Source: Cellulomonas denverensis
Lineage (GTDB): Bacteria; Actinomycetota; Actinomycetes; Actinomycetales; Cellulomonadaceae
Length of the DNA stretch: 64,000 bases
Direction: 5' to 3'
Assembly: GCF_012396125.1 (NCBI RefSeq)
Contig: NZ_JAAXOX010000006.1
Coordinates: forward strand, 106,569-170,568
How positions within the stretch are numbered: the stretch's first letter is position 1; each line of letters starts with the position of its first letter. The notes below the pieces were generated by a model, which saw only the letters and a program-made list of their open reading frames with translations, searched no databases and was not told the origin of the DNA. The position numbers and the translations under genes are program-made. Shown piece by piece: positions 44,797 to 53,189 of the stretch.

Positions 44797-45727
44797 CCTG
44801 GTCGTCGGCCTGGATATCGGCGGCACCAAGACCGCGGCGGCCGCGGTGGACGCGAGCGGCGGGATCGGGCCGGTGGTCACGCTGCCGACCCGGCCGGAGC
44901 GGGGCCCGGCCGCGGTGCTGGACACCGCGGCCGAGGCGGTCCGCCGGGTCGCCGCCGCCGCGGGACGCCCGCCGGCCGCGCTGGGGGTGGGCACCGCCGG
45001 GGTGGTGGATGCGGACTCCGGCGTGATCGTCTCGGCCACCGACACCTTCCCGGACTGGCCGGGCACGGCGGTCGGCGCGGAGCTGCACCACCGGCTGGCC
45101 GGCCTGACCCCGGACGGCGTGCTGCCGGTCCGGGTGCAAAACGACGTGGACGCCTACGCGGCGGGGGAGACCTGGTGCGGCGCGGCCGCCGGTGCCCGGT
45201 GTGCGCTGGTGGTCGCGGTGGGCACCGGCGTCGGGGCGGCCGTGGTGCTGGACGGGACGGTCCGGCGCGGCGCGCACCACCTGGCCGGGGAGATCGGTCA
45301 CCTGCCGGTGCCCGGTGCGGAGCTGCTGCGCTGCGGCTGCGGCCGGTTCGGGCACCTGGAGGCGGTGGGCGCCGGACCGGCGATCCACCGGCACTACCGG
45401 GCGCTCGGCGGGGACGCCCCGGACACGCGGGAGGTGGTGCGGCGGGCCGGGCTGGGCGATGCCGCGGCGCGGCGGGCGGTCGAGCAGGGCGCCGCCGCGG
45501 TCGGCCGGGCGATCGCCGCGGTGGTGACCGTGCTGGACCCGGACGTGGTGGTGGTCGGTGGCGGGCTGGCCGGCGCCGGGGACCTCTGGTGGTCGGCGCT
45601 GCGGGACACCCTGCGGGCCGAGACGGTCGACGCACTGCACGACCTGCCGCTGCGCCCGGCGTCCCTGGGCGGCGCGGCACCGATCATCGGCGCCGCGCGG
45701 GCGGCCTGGCAGAACGGCGAGGGCTGA
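44789..45727 (+). CDS. nanK: ROK-family N-acetylmannosamine kinase
   Basis: A 312-residue sugar kinase. The phosphate loop is GLDIGGTKT, the catalytic Asp119 lies in VQNDVDA, and the ROK motif is EIGHLPV. The zinc motif reads C182-G-C184-G-R-F-G-H189-L-E, with His where the usual third Cys stands. It overlaps nanA by eight bases. The place between nanA and nanE makes ManNAc the likely substrate. Confidence 0.85.
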   Translation: MPDLVVGLDIGGTKTAAAAVDASGGIGPVVTLPTRPERGPAAVLDTAAEAVRRVAAAAGRPPAALGVGTAGVVDADSGVIVSATDTFPDWPGTAVGAELHHRLAGLTPDGVLPVRVQNDVDAYAAGETWCGAAAGARCALVVAVGTGVGAAVVLDGTVRRGAHHLAGEIGHLPVPGAELLRCGCGRFGHLEAVGAGPAIHRHYRALGGDAPDTREVVRRAGLGDAAARRAVEQGAAAVGRAIAAVVTVLDPDVVVVGGGLAGAGDLWWSALRDTLRAETVDALHDLPLRPASLGGAAPIIGAARAAWQNGEG

Positions 45728-45729
45728 CC

Positions 45730-46407
45730 ATGGACACCCTGGAACGACTGCGCGGTGGCCTGGTGGTCTCCTGCCAGGCCTATCCCGGCGAACCGATGCG
45801 CGACCCGCGGACCACCGAGCAGGTGGCCCGGTCGGCGGTGCGCGGCGGGGCGGTGGGGATCCGGGTGCAGGGCCTGGCGGACATCGCGGCGACGGTGGCG
45901 GCGGTGGACGTGCCGGTGGTCGGGCTGTGGAAGGACGGCGACGACCCGGTCTTCCTCACCCCCACCCTGCGGCACGCGCTGGCGGTCGCCGAGGCCGGTG
46001 CGCAGGTGGTGGCCCTGGACGGCACCCGGCGTCCCCGGCCGGACGGCCTGACCCTGGCGGCGACCGTGCGCGAGCTGCGCGCGCAGTATCCCGGGGTGGC
46101 GGTGATGGCGGACTGCGGTTCGCTGCCGGACGCGCTGGCCGCCCAGGAGGCGGGGGTGCACTGCGTGGGGACCACCCTGGCCGGGTACACCGAAGAGCGC
46201 CCGCGCACCGAGGGCCCCGACATCGAGCTGGTCGACCAGATGGTGGCGGCCTGCACGGTGCCGGTGGTGGTCGAGGGCCGGGTGCACCGCCCGGAGCAGG
46301 CGGCCGAGGTGATGGCCCGGGGGGCGTTCTGCGTCTGCGTGGGCACCGCGATCACCCACCCGGCGACGATCACCAGCTGGTTCGTCCAGGCGATCGATGG
46401 CGGCTGA
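45730..46407 (+). CDS. nanE: N-acetylmannosamine-6-phosphate 2-epimerase
   Basis: A 225-residue TIM-barrel enzyme turning ManNAc-6-P into GlcNAc-6-P. It starts with the NanE signature GGLVVSCQAYPGEPMRDP, has the catalytic Lys in GLWKDGDD and ADCGSLPDALAA later. It begins two bases after the nanK stop. NagA and NagB, which would finish the pathway, are not in the window. Confidence 0.93.
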   Translation: MDTLERLRGGLVVSCQAYPGEPMRDPRTTEQVARSAVRGGAVGIRVQGLADIAATVAAVDVPVVGLWKDGDDPVFLTPTLRHALAVAEAGAQVVALDGTRRPRPDGLTLAATVRELRAQYPGVAVMADCGSLPDALAAQEAGVHCVGTTLAGYTEERPRTEGPDIELVDQMVAACTVPVVVEGRVHRPEQAAEVMARGAFCVCVGTAITHPATITSWFVQAIDGG

Positions 46408-46485
46408 CGGTGTCCCCCGATCGGGCGGCATCGACGTCTTCCCTGATCGGGGCGCTGTGCAGCACGATGATCACCACAGCAGTGG

Positions 46486-46502
46486 CAGACATCTGATGTC
46501 TG
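46486..46502. promoter_or_regulatory. NanR-type operator in front of the regulator gene
   Basis: CAGACATCTGATGTCTG is a perfect 8-1-8 palindrome. A TAGCCT hexamer (46509-46514) just downstream is a likely -10 box, so binding would block the regulator's own promoter. A near copy precedes the nan operon. Confidence 0.82.
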
Positions 46503-46551
46503 ACGTAGTAGCCTGAGGTCAGAGAATCCGCCGGAATCAGGGGTCACGTAC

Positions 46552-47301
46552 ATGGTCGACAGCACCGTCGGGACGCACAGGTCGGGCCCGCAGCGGGCGG
46601 GACGGATCGCGCCGTCGCGGAGTTCGGCCACCGCGACCCAGATCAAGGAACTGATCCTCACCCGCAACCTGCACCCCGGCGACCCGCTGCCCACCGAGAC
46701 CGAGCTGTGCGACTCGCTCGGGGTGTCCCGGTCCAGCGTGCGGGAGGCGGTGCGGACCCTCACCACCCTCGGCATCGTCGAGGTCCGGCACGGGCACGGC
46801 ACCTTCGTCGGGCAGATGTCGCTGGACGCCCTGGTCGAGACCCTGGTGTTCCGTGGGGCGCTGCTGCCCGGCGACGACCTGCGGGCGCTGCGCGAGATCA
46901 TCGAGATCCGGCTGGCGCTCGACCTGGCGATGGCGGACCGGCTGGCCGAGGCGGTCGCCGGCACCAGCAACCCGGACCTGTGGCTGCTGGTGGAGGAGAT
47001 GGAGGCCGCCAGCCGGCGCGGGGAGACCTTCGCCGCCCAGGACCGGGCCTTCCACACCGCGCTGCTCGGCCGGATGGAGAACTCGATCATCGGCCCGCTG
47101 GTCGGCGCGTTCTGGGATGTGCACACCGCGGTGATGCCCCGGCTCGGGGTCAGCCTGCCGGACGACCTGGAGCAGACCGCCCACGCCCACCACGAGATGC
47201 TGCGCGCCGCCGAGGCCGGGGATGCCGCCGCCTACCAGGGCGCGGTGCGCCGGCACTACGAGCCGCTGATCCGCGCGATCGCGAAGTCCGCCACCGCCTG
47301 A
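46552..47301 (+). CDS. nanR: GntR-family regulator, FCD subfamily, probable sialic-acid repressor
   Basis: A 249-residue FadR-type regulator: winged helix TETELCDSLGVSRSSVREAV with VRHGHGTFV, then an FCD helical domain. It follows nanE on the same strand and has its own operator. The shared palindrome upstream of the transporter gene is the direct evidence that it controls the nan operon. The ligand would be Neu5Ac or a downstream sugar phosphate. Confidence 0.85.
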   Translation: MVDSTVGTHRSGPQRAGRIAPSRSSATATQIKELILTRNLHPGDPLPTETELCDSLGVSRSSVREAVRTLTTLGIVEVRHGHGTFVGQMSLDALVETLVFRGALLPGDDLRALREIIEIRLALDLAMADRLAEAVAGTSNPDLWLLVEEMEAASRRGETFAAQDRAFHTALLGRMENSIIGPLVGAFWDVHTAVMPRLGVSLPDDLEQTAHAHHEMLRAAEAGDAAAYQGAVRRHYEPLIRAIAKSATA

Positions 47302-47318
47302 GGCGCCGGGGAAGCAGG

Positions 47319-47349
47319 ACGCCCCCACCGGGCGAACCGGCAGGGGCGT
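47319..47349. terminator. hairpin between nanR and the symporter gene
   Basis: ACGCCCC-n2-CCGG pairs with CCGG-n2-GGGGCGT over a five-base loop; convergent genes on both sides. Confidence 0.75.
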
Positions 47350-47364
47350 CGTGGCGGGACCCGG

Positions 47365-48741
47365 TCAGCGCACGCCGGCCGGCTCCGGCTCCTCGGTGAA
47401 CAGGTCGCTGGCGTCCGCCTGGGCGTACTGCTCCTGATCGAGGATGCCCTCCCGCTTGGCCACCACCGTCGGCACCAGCACCTGCCCGGCGACGTTCACC
47501 GCGGTGCGGCCCATGTCCAGGATCGGGTCGATCGCCAGCAGCAGGCCGACCCCGGCCAGCGGCAGCCCCAGGGTGGACAGCGTGAGGGTCAGCATCACGA
47601 TCGCCCCGGTCAGCCCGGCGGTGGCCGCCGACCCGACCACCGACACGAAGGCGATCAGCAGGTAGTCCAGCAGCGAGAGGTCGATGCCGAAGATCTGCGC
47701 CACGAAGATCGCCGAGATCGCCGGGTAGATCGACGCGCAGCCGTCCATCTTGGTGGTGGCCGCCAGCGGCACCGCGAAGGAGGCGTACTCGGCCGGGACG
47801 CCCAGGTTGCGCTCGGTGACCCGCTGGGTGACCGGCAGGGTGCCGATAGAGGAGCGGGAGACGAAGGCCAGCTGGATCGCCGGCCAGGCACCGCGGAACC
47901 AGCGGCCGATCGCCAGCCCGTTCGCCCGCAGGATCACCGGGTAGACCACGAACAGCACCAGCGCCAGGCCGACGTAGATCGCGATCGCGAACCGGCCCAG
48001 CGAGGCGAGCGAGTCCCAGCCGTAGGAGGCGACCGCGTTGCCGACCAGGCCGAGGGTGCCCAGCGGGGCGAGCCGGATCACCCACCACAGCACCTTCTGG
48101 ATCACGGCCAGCGCGGACCGCACGAAGCCGAGGAACGGATCGGCCTTCGCGCCGACCCGGAGCACCGCGATGCCGATCACGATCGCCACCACGATGATCT
48201 GCAGCACGTTGAAGCTGACCGAGGTGGACGCGCTGCCGTCCTCGGCGATGGAGGTGCTGGCGCCCAGGCCGAGCACATTGCCCGGGATCAGCCCGTCCAG
48301 GAAGTCCAGCCAGGATCCGGTGCGGCCGGGCTCGGACCCGTCGGCGACGTCCAGCGAGGTGTGCCGCCCGGGCTGGAGCACCAGGCCGAGCCCGATGCCG
48401 ATCAGCACCGAGATCAGCGCGGTGATCGCGAACCAGAGCAGGGTCGCCGCCGCCAGCCGGGCGCCGTTGGCGACGTTCCGCAGGTTGGCGACCGAGGCGA
48501 CGATGGCGGCGAAGATCAGCGGCGGGACGATCGCCCGCAGCAGGGTGACGAAGGACGACCCGAGGGTGTCCAGGGTGGTGGTCAGCCAGTTCGGCGACTC
48601 GGCATCGGTGCCGGCGTCCACCGGGCCGATGGCGAGCGCCAGCCAGCCGAGCGCGACGCCGAGCACCAGCGCGGCGACGATCTGGAATCCGAAGTTGCCC
48701 AGCGTGGCGCGCACGCGGGAGCGAGGGGTGGTCGAGGACAT
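47365..48741 (-). CDS. DAACS-family symporter, possibly for cystine
   Basis: A 458-residue secondary transporter with eight helices and two re-entrant loops. The serine-rich loop reads SRSSIGTLPV, and ATTKMDGCASIYPAISAIFVA is the second family motif. The family takes up glutamate, dicarboxylates or, in TcyP, cystine. A cysteine-leader-type peptide immediately upstream argues for cystine. The acidic C-terminus is cytoplasmic. Confidence 0.88.
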   Translation of the reverse strand: MSSTTPRSRVRATLGNFGFQIVAALVLGVALGWLALAIGPVDAGTDAESPNWLTTTLDTLGSSFVTLLRAIVPPLIFAAIVASVANLRNVANGARLAAATLLWFAITALISVLIGIGLGLVLQPGRHTSLDVADGSEPGRTGSWLDFLDGLIPGNVLGLGASTSIAEDGSASTSVSFNVLQIIVVAIVIGIAVLRVGAKADPFLGFVRSALAVIQKVLWWVIRLAPLGTLGLVGNAVASYGWDSLASLGRFAIAIYVGLALVLFVVYPVILRANGLAIGRWFRGAWPAIQLAFVSRSSIGTLPVTQRVTERNLGVPAEYASFAVPLAATTKMDGCASIYPAISAIFVAQIFGIDLSLLDYLLIAFVSVVGSAATAGLTGAIVMLTLTLSTLGLPLAGVGLLLAIDPILDMGRTAVNVAGQVLVPTVVAKREGILDQEQYAQADASDLFTEEPEPAGVR

Positions 48742-48807
48742 GAGGGTTCCTCCTGGGCGCGCGGCAGGCGCACCCGGACAGATGGGAAGGGGGACCGGCG
48801 GTGACCG

Positions 48808-48894
48808 TCAGGCGGTCGCGGTGCCCGGACACAGCGCGCTGGCGACGCGCTGGAGATCGACGGCGCGGCGCGCGCTGAACAGCCACCTGCGCAT
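48808..48894 (-). CDS. 28-residue leader peptide upstream of the symporter
   Basis: The ATG at 48894 follows GGGGGATGACGC and opens a 28-codon frame ending at TGA 48808. The core RRAVDLQRVASALCPG has the R-R-x-V-D-L-x-R-V-x-S-x-x-C layout of the short leader peptides placed before sulfur and cysteine genes in actinobacteria. The single Cys codon near the end suits attenuation by charged tRNA-Cys. It lies 66 bases before the symporter start. Confidence 0.65.
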   Translation of the reverse strand: MRRWLFSARRAVDLQRVASALCPGTATA

Positions 48895-48940
48895 GCGTCA
48901 TCCCCCTGCCCGAATCGTGTCGGGCCACACCCTAGGGCAT

Positions 48941-49363
48941 TCAGCCGGTGACCAGCTTCTCCAGGGTGTCGAAGAACTTCTGGTACCCGGCGTTGACCTG
49001 CGCGTACTCCTCCTCGGACAGTCCGCTGCCGGTCTGGAACATGGTCATCGTCGTCACCCCGCGGGACTCGGTGAAGTGCACCGTGATCAGCGCACGGCCG
49101 GGGTGCTCCGGCTCGTCGGTGAGGGTGAGCACCAGGCGCTCCGGCGGGTCCAGCTCCAGGAACTCGCCGACCCAGTGCTTCACCGTCCCGTCCGGCAGGT
49201 GCATGGTCGCCGACCAGCGGCCGCCGGTCCGGACGTCCTGCTTCAGGTCGGCGACCGGGACCTGCTCGGTGCCGAACCAGATGGCGAACTCCGGGCCGGT
49301 CCAGGCCCGCCAGAGGCGCTCGCGGGGGACGGGGAAAGTGCGCACGACCGTGGTGCCGGACAT
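48941..49363 (-). CDS. SRPBCC/AHSA1-domain protein
   Basis: A 140-residue START-like protein: FPVPRERLWRAWTGPEFAIWF at the N-terminus, GGRWSATMHLPDG in the middle, and the family end SEEEYAQVNAGYQKFFDTLE. These proteins bind hydrophobic ligands; function here is unknown. The ATG at 49363 has GGAGA upstream. Confidence 0.85.
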   Translation of the reverse strand: MSGTTVVRTFPVPRERLWRAWTGPEFAIWFGTEQVPVADLKQDVRTGGRWSATMHLPDGTVKHWVGEFLELDPPERLVLTLTDEPEHPGRALITVHFTESRGVTTMTMFQTGSGLSEEEYAQVNAGYQKFFDTLEKLVTG

Positions 49364-49502
49364 CGTCGTCTCCGATCCGTGGTGGCGGGAGCCATTCACG
49401 CTACCCCGGCACGCCCGGGGCGCCAGGGGAGGACCAGGGGACTTGCGCCCACCCGCTCCCAGGGAGCAAGCTTCCGAACCGAAGCATCCGCTTCAGGCCA
49501 CA

Positions 49503-49529
49503 GGGTTGTTACTCCTCGGAGGCAAGATC
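49503..49529 (+). promoter_or_regulatory. ribonucleic antiterminator (RAT) site
   Basis: GGGTTGTTACTCC, a TCGG apex and AGGCAAGATC reproduce the BglG/LicT RAT consensus, including the invariant TTGTTACT and GGCAA-GA parts. It lies in the 410-bp gap 49364-49773, upstream of the PTS gene and downstream of a presumed promoter near 49430-49480. Confidence 0.85.
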
Positions 49530-49572
49530 AGTGGCCCGGCGCACGGTCGTCCGTGTCCCCGGGTCTGGATCT
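49525..49572 (+). terminator. leader terminator overlapping the RAT
   Basis: AGATCAG (49525-49531) can pair with CTGGATCT (49565-49572, one bulge), with inner CCCGG/CCGGG and CACGG-TCGT-CCGTG stems. Its first five bases are the 3' end of the RAT, so the two structures exclude each other. That is the classic antitermination layout. Confidence 0.75.
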
Positions 49573-49773
49573 CCCCCCACCAGGACCGGTGTCACGGATC
49601 CTGGTCAGGAGGACTGAACCCGTCCTTCCCCCGCACGAGGCTGTCGCGCCGCGGTCGTCCCCTGTCCGCGGCATCGACTCTCCCTCGCCCCCGCGCGCCG
49701 GTTCCCCCAGCCCTCGGCCGCCCCCGGCCGAGCCTGACCCGGTCCGCGGCGTCGCGGAGCGAGAGGAAGAGCC

Positions 49774-51213
49774 ATGTACACCGAGTTCGCCCGCGTCACC
49801 GTCGACGCGGTGGGTGGTCCCGAGAACATCCGGCACGTCACCCACTGCGCGACCCGTCTGAGGTTCCGGCTCGTCGACCCGGCCAAGGTCGACCGGCAGC
49901 GGATCGAGGCGCTGCCCCAGGCCGTCGGGATCATGGAGTCCCAGGGCCAGTTCCAGATCATCGTCGGCACCGACGTCCCGGACGCCTACCGCGCGGTGGC
50001 GGACATCCCCGGCGTGCCCTCGGACGACAGCCCCGACTCCGCTCCGGCCGGCGGTGCGCTGGCCAAGCGCGGGAAGGACGTGCAGAACGGCACCTGGTTC
50101 GACCGGCTGCTGGGCACCATCTCGGCGATCTTCACCCCGTACATCCCGGTGCTGGCCTCGGTCGGCATCATCAAGGGCCTGCTGGCCCTGTGCCTGCAGT
50201 TCGACTGGCTGTCCGACACCTCGAACACCTACGCGATCCTGTCCGCGGCCGGCAACGCGATGCTCTACTTCTTCCCGATCCTGCTGGCGTTCACCGCGGC
50301 CCGGCAGTTCGGGGCGAACCCGTACATCGGGGCCACGATCGGTGCGGCGCTGATGGAGCCCAGCCTGACCGCGATCAACGTCACCGGTGAGCACCTGGAC
50401 TTCCTCGGGATCCCGTTCGTCGGGCAGTCCTTCGCCAACACGGTGCTGCCGATCCTGATCGGGATGTGGGCGTTCGCCTACCTGGAGCGCGGGCTGAAGA
50501 AGGTGCTGCCACAGATCACCCAGCTGCTGCTGGTGCCGGTGATCTCCCTGGTGGTGATGGTCCCGCTGATGCTGCTGGTGTTCGGCCCGATCGGCTTCGC
50601 CGTCGCCAACGGGGTGGTGGCGGGCTACGACTGGCTGGTCCAGTACCCGGTGGTCCTGAGCACGATCTTCGGGGCGTTCTTCGTCTTCGTGATCGTGATC
50701 GGCGCGCACTGGCTGATCACCCCGATCCTGCTGAGCATCCTGGCCGACCAGGGCAAGGAGTACGCGCTGGCCGCGGGCGGGATGGGCAACTACGCGATCC
50801 TCGGCGTGCTGCTGGCCGTGCTGCTGATCACCCGGGACAAGGAGACCCGCACCGTCGCCGGGTCGGCCGCCTTCGTCAACGGCATCGCCGGGATCACCGA
50901 ACCGGGCATCTACGGCGTGATCGTCAAGAGCAAGAAGTACTTCATCGCGGTGATCGCCGGCGGGTTCGTCGGCGGTCTGATCTGCGGGCTGTTCGACGTC
51001 TACGTGACCGCCTTCGCGTTCTCCGGCGTGCTCGGTGCACCGGCCTTCCTGTCCTCGCCGCGGGCGGTGCCGTACTTCGTGGCGGTGTTCTTCTCGATCG
51101 CGGTGAGCTTCCTGGTGACGCTCTGGCTGGACCGCAAGGCCCGCCGGCGCGGCGCCGAGTCGATCGAGGAGCCGGTGACCGCCGCCGAGTCGGACCCGGT
51201 GCCCGCCCGCTGA
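49774..51213 (+). CDS. PTS beta-glucoside-type EIIBC
   Basis: A 479-residue membrane permease-kinase. The EIIB domain (1-80) has the phosphocysteine in THCATRLRF. A linker (85-105) leads to an EIIC domain of about ten helices with AGITEPGIYGVIV, the substrate-binding motif of the glucose superfamily. EIIA is on a separate gene three kb downstream in the same operon. Substrate is probably an aryl- or beta-glucoside. Confidence 0.9.
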   Translation: MYTEFARVTVDAVGGPENIRHVTHCATRLRFRLVDPAKVDRQRIEALPQAVGIMESQGQFQIIVGTDVPDAYRAVADIPGVPSDDSPDSAPAGGALAKRGKDVQNGTWFDRLLGTISAIFTPYIPVLASVGIIKGLLALCLQFDWLSDTSNTYAILSAAGNAMLYFFPILLAFTAARQFGANPYIGATIGAALMEPSLTAINVTGEHLDFLGIPFVGQSFANTVLPILIGMWAFAYLERGLKKVLPQITQLLLVPVISLVVMVPLMLLVFGPIGFAVANGVVAGYDWLVQYPVVLSTIFGAFFVFVIVIGAHWLITPILLSILADQGKEYALAAGGMGNYAILGVLLAVLLITRDKETRTVAGSAAFVNGIAGITEPGIYGVIVKSKKYFIAVIAGGFVGGLICGLFDVYVTAFAFSGVLGAPAFLSSPRAVPYFVAVFFSIAVSFLVTLWLDRKARRRGAESIEEPVTAAESDPVPAR

Positions 51214-51286
51214 CCGGCGGGTGGCCCGGTCGCCCCCGCACCGGGCCACCCGCCCCGTTCCCCCCTGCACGGAAGGCACTGCCCCC

Positions 51287-53176
51287 ATGGACTACCCGCA
51301 CCTGTTCGCGCCGCTGCGGATCAACCGGGTCACCACCAAGAACCGGATCGTCGCCACCCCCACCGGCGACTTCTTCGAGGACAAGGCGCTCGGCGGCGCG
51401 GGCATCGTGATCACCGGCCACGCCATCGTCGAGCCGGGCCGGTCCAGCTATGCCAGCCCGGACGAGCCGGACGCGTTCTTCAAGTACGAGGTGGAGGACA
51501 CCCGCCGCCGGGTGCTCAAGGCCCACCAGGCCGGGGCCAAGGCGTCGCTGGAGATCTTCCACGGCGGTCTGCACGCCCGGGTCAAGGACTTCGCCCGGGG
51601 TCCGTCCAGCTTCGTCCGGGAGGACGGCGTCGAGGTCCGCGGCATGACCGAGGCCGACATGGACGAGGTGCTGGAGCTGTGGGCCCGGTGCGTGCGCAAC
51701 GCCCGGGACATCGGCTTCGACATGGTCTTCCTGCACTTCGGCCACGGCTGGCTGCCGGCGCAGTTCCTGTCCCCGCGGACCAACTTCCGCACCGACGAGT
51801 ACGGCGGCTCGCTGGAGAACCGGGCCCGGTTCCCGCTGCGGATCCTGCAGGCGGTGCGCGCCGCGGTCGGGCCGGACTTCCCGGTGGACATGCGGATCAG
51901 CGCGGTGGAGTGGATGGAGAACTCGATCTCCTTCGAGGACACCCTGGCGTTCATCCGGCTGGCCGAGCCGTACATCGACACCGTGCAGATCAGCGCCGGG
52001 GTGGACATCGGCATCCAGGGCAACGTGCACCTGGCGACCACCAACTTCGAGCCGCACATGCCGAATGTCGCCTGGGCCGCCCAGGTGAAGGCGAATGTCG
52101 GCATCCCGGTCAGTGTGGTCGGGGCGATCATGACCCCGGACGAGGCGGAGGAGATCATCGCGGCCGGGATGGTCGACCTGGTGGCGCTGGGCCGCCCGCT
52201 GATCGCCGACCCGCAGTGGCCGCGCAAGGCGCAGGAGGGCCGCGCGGAGGAGATCGTGCCCTGCATCCGGTGCCTGCAGTGCTACCACATCAGCACCAAC
52301 CGCCGGAACGTCGGCTGTTCGGTGAATCCGCGGTTCTGGAACGAGGAGTTCGTGCCGCGCGAGCTCACGCTGACCACCCGGCCGCGGCGCACCGTGGTGA
52401 TCGGCGGTGGCCCCGGCGGCATCACCGCGGCCCTGACCGCCGCCGAACGCGGGCACGAGGTGGTGCTGATCGAGCGGGAGGACGTCCTGGGTGGGCAGCT
52501 GCAGTACGTGGCGCGCGAGCACTACAAGCAGGACATCAAGGCCTACCTCGACTACTTGCTGCGCCGGATCGCTGCCAGCACGGTGGACGTCCGGCTCGGC
52601 ACCGAGGCCACCCCCGAGCTGGTCGCCGAGCTGGCCCCGGACGCCCTGGTGATCGCGGTCGGCGCCACCGAGGTCGTGCCGCCGATCCCGGGCCTGGACC
52701 TGCCGCACGTGCTGACCGGCAACCAGGCGATCCTGCGCGAGGACGAGCTCGGCGACCGGGTGGTGGTGGTCGGCGCCGGGGCGATCGGCACCGAGATCGG
52801 CCTGGAGCTGGCCCGGCTGCGCGGCAAGGACGTGACGATGGTGGACATCGGCCCGGTCTACGCCCCGCAGGGCAACTCGCTGTACCGGGAGGCGCTGCGG
52901 CAGAAGATCGAGGACACCCCGACGCTGTCCTTCCGGCTGAACAGCCGCTGCCTGGGCATCGAACCCGAGGGGGTGCGGGTGGCGGACGCCGACGGCGCCG
53001 AACACCTGCTGCCCGCCGACCACGTGATCGTCTCGGTCGGCATGAAGCCCCGGGCCGACCTGGCGGCATCCTTCTACGGCCTCACCCCGGAGACGGTGGT
53101 GGTCGGCGACTGCGTGCGGCCGCGGATCATCATGGATGCGGTCTTCGAGGGCCACACGTACGCGATGAATCTCTGA
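51287..53176 (+). CDS. NADH:flavin oxidoreductase/2,4-dienoyl-CoA reductase-type enzyme
   Basis: A 629-residue two-part enzyme. Residues 1-350 are an FMN-binding old-yellow-enzyme barrel (LSPRTNFRTDEYGGSLENR). A 4Fe-4S site follows in CIRCLQCYH and, about ten residues on, GCSVNP. Residues 365-620 bind FAD and NAD (VVIGGGPGGITAALTAAERG, VVVGAGAIGTEIGLE). Such enzymes reduce activated double bonds in enoyl-CoAs, bile acids or plant aglycones. Being inside a PTS operon it probably acts on the sugar or aglycone released in the cell. Confidence 0.88.
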   Translation: MDYPHLFAPLRINRVTTKNRIVATPTGDFFEDKALGGAGIVITGHAIVEPGRSSYASPDEPDAFFKYEVEDTRRRVLKAHQAGAKASLEIFHGGLHARVKDFARGPSSFVREDGVEVRGMTEADMDEVLELWARCVRNARDIGFDMVFLHFGHGWLPAQFLSPRTNFRTDEYGGSLENRARFPLRILQAVRAAVGPDFPVDMRISAVEWMENSISFEDTLAFIRLAEPYIDTVQISAGVDIGIQGNVHLATTNFEPHMPNVAWAAQVKANVGIPVSVVGAIMTPDEAEEIIAAGMVDLVALGRPLIADPQWPRKAQEGRAEEIVPCIRCLQCYHISTNRRNVGCSVNPRFWNEEFVPRELTLTTRPRRTVVIGGGPGGITAALTAAERGHEVVLIEREDVLGGQLQYVAREHYKQDIKAYLDYLLRRIAASTVDVRLGTEATPELVAELAPDALVIAVGATEVVPPIPGLDLPHVLTGNQAILREDELGDRVVVVGAGAIGTEIGLELARLRGKDVTMVDIGPVYAPQGNSLYREALRQKIEDTPTLSFRLNSRCLGIEPEGVRVADADGAEHLLPADHVIVSVGMKPRADLAASFYGLTPETVVVGDCVRPRIIMDAVFEGHTYAMNL

Positions 53177-53189
53177 TCGAGGAGCACTG

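Noticed and set aside
46415..46452. CCCCGATC/GATCGGGG stem after nanE as a terminator
   Set aside because: Eight base pairs around a 22-base loop is weak; it may contribute but cannot be called.
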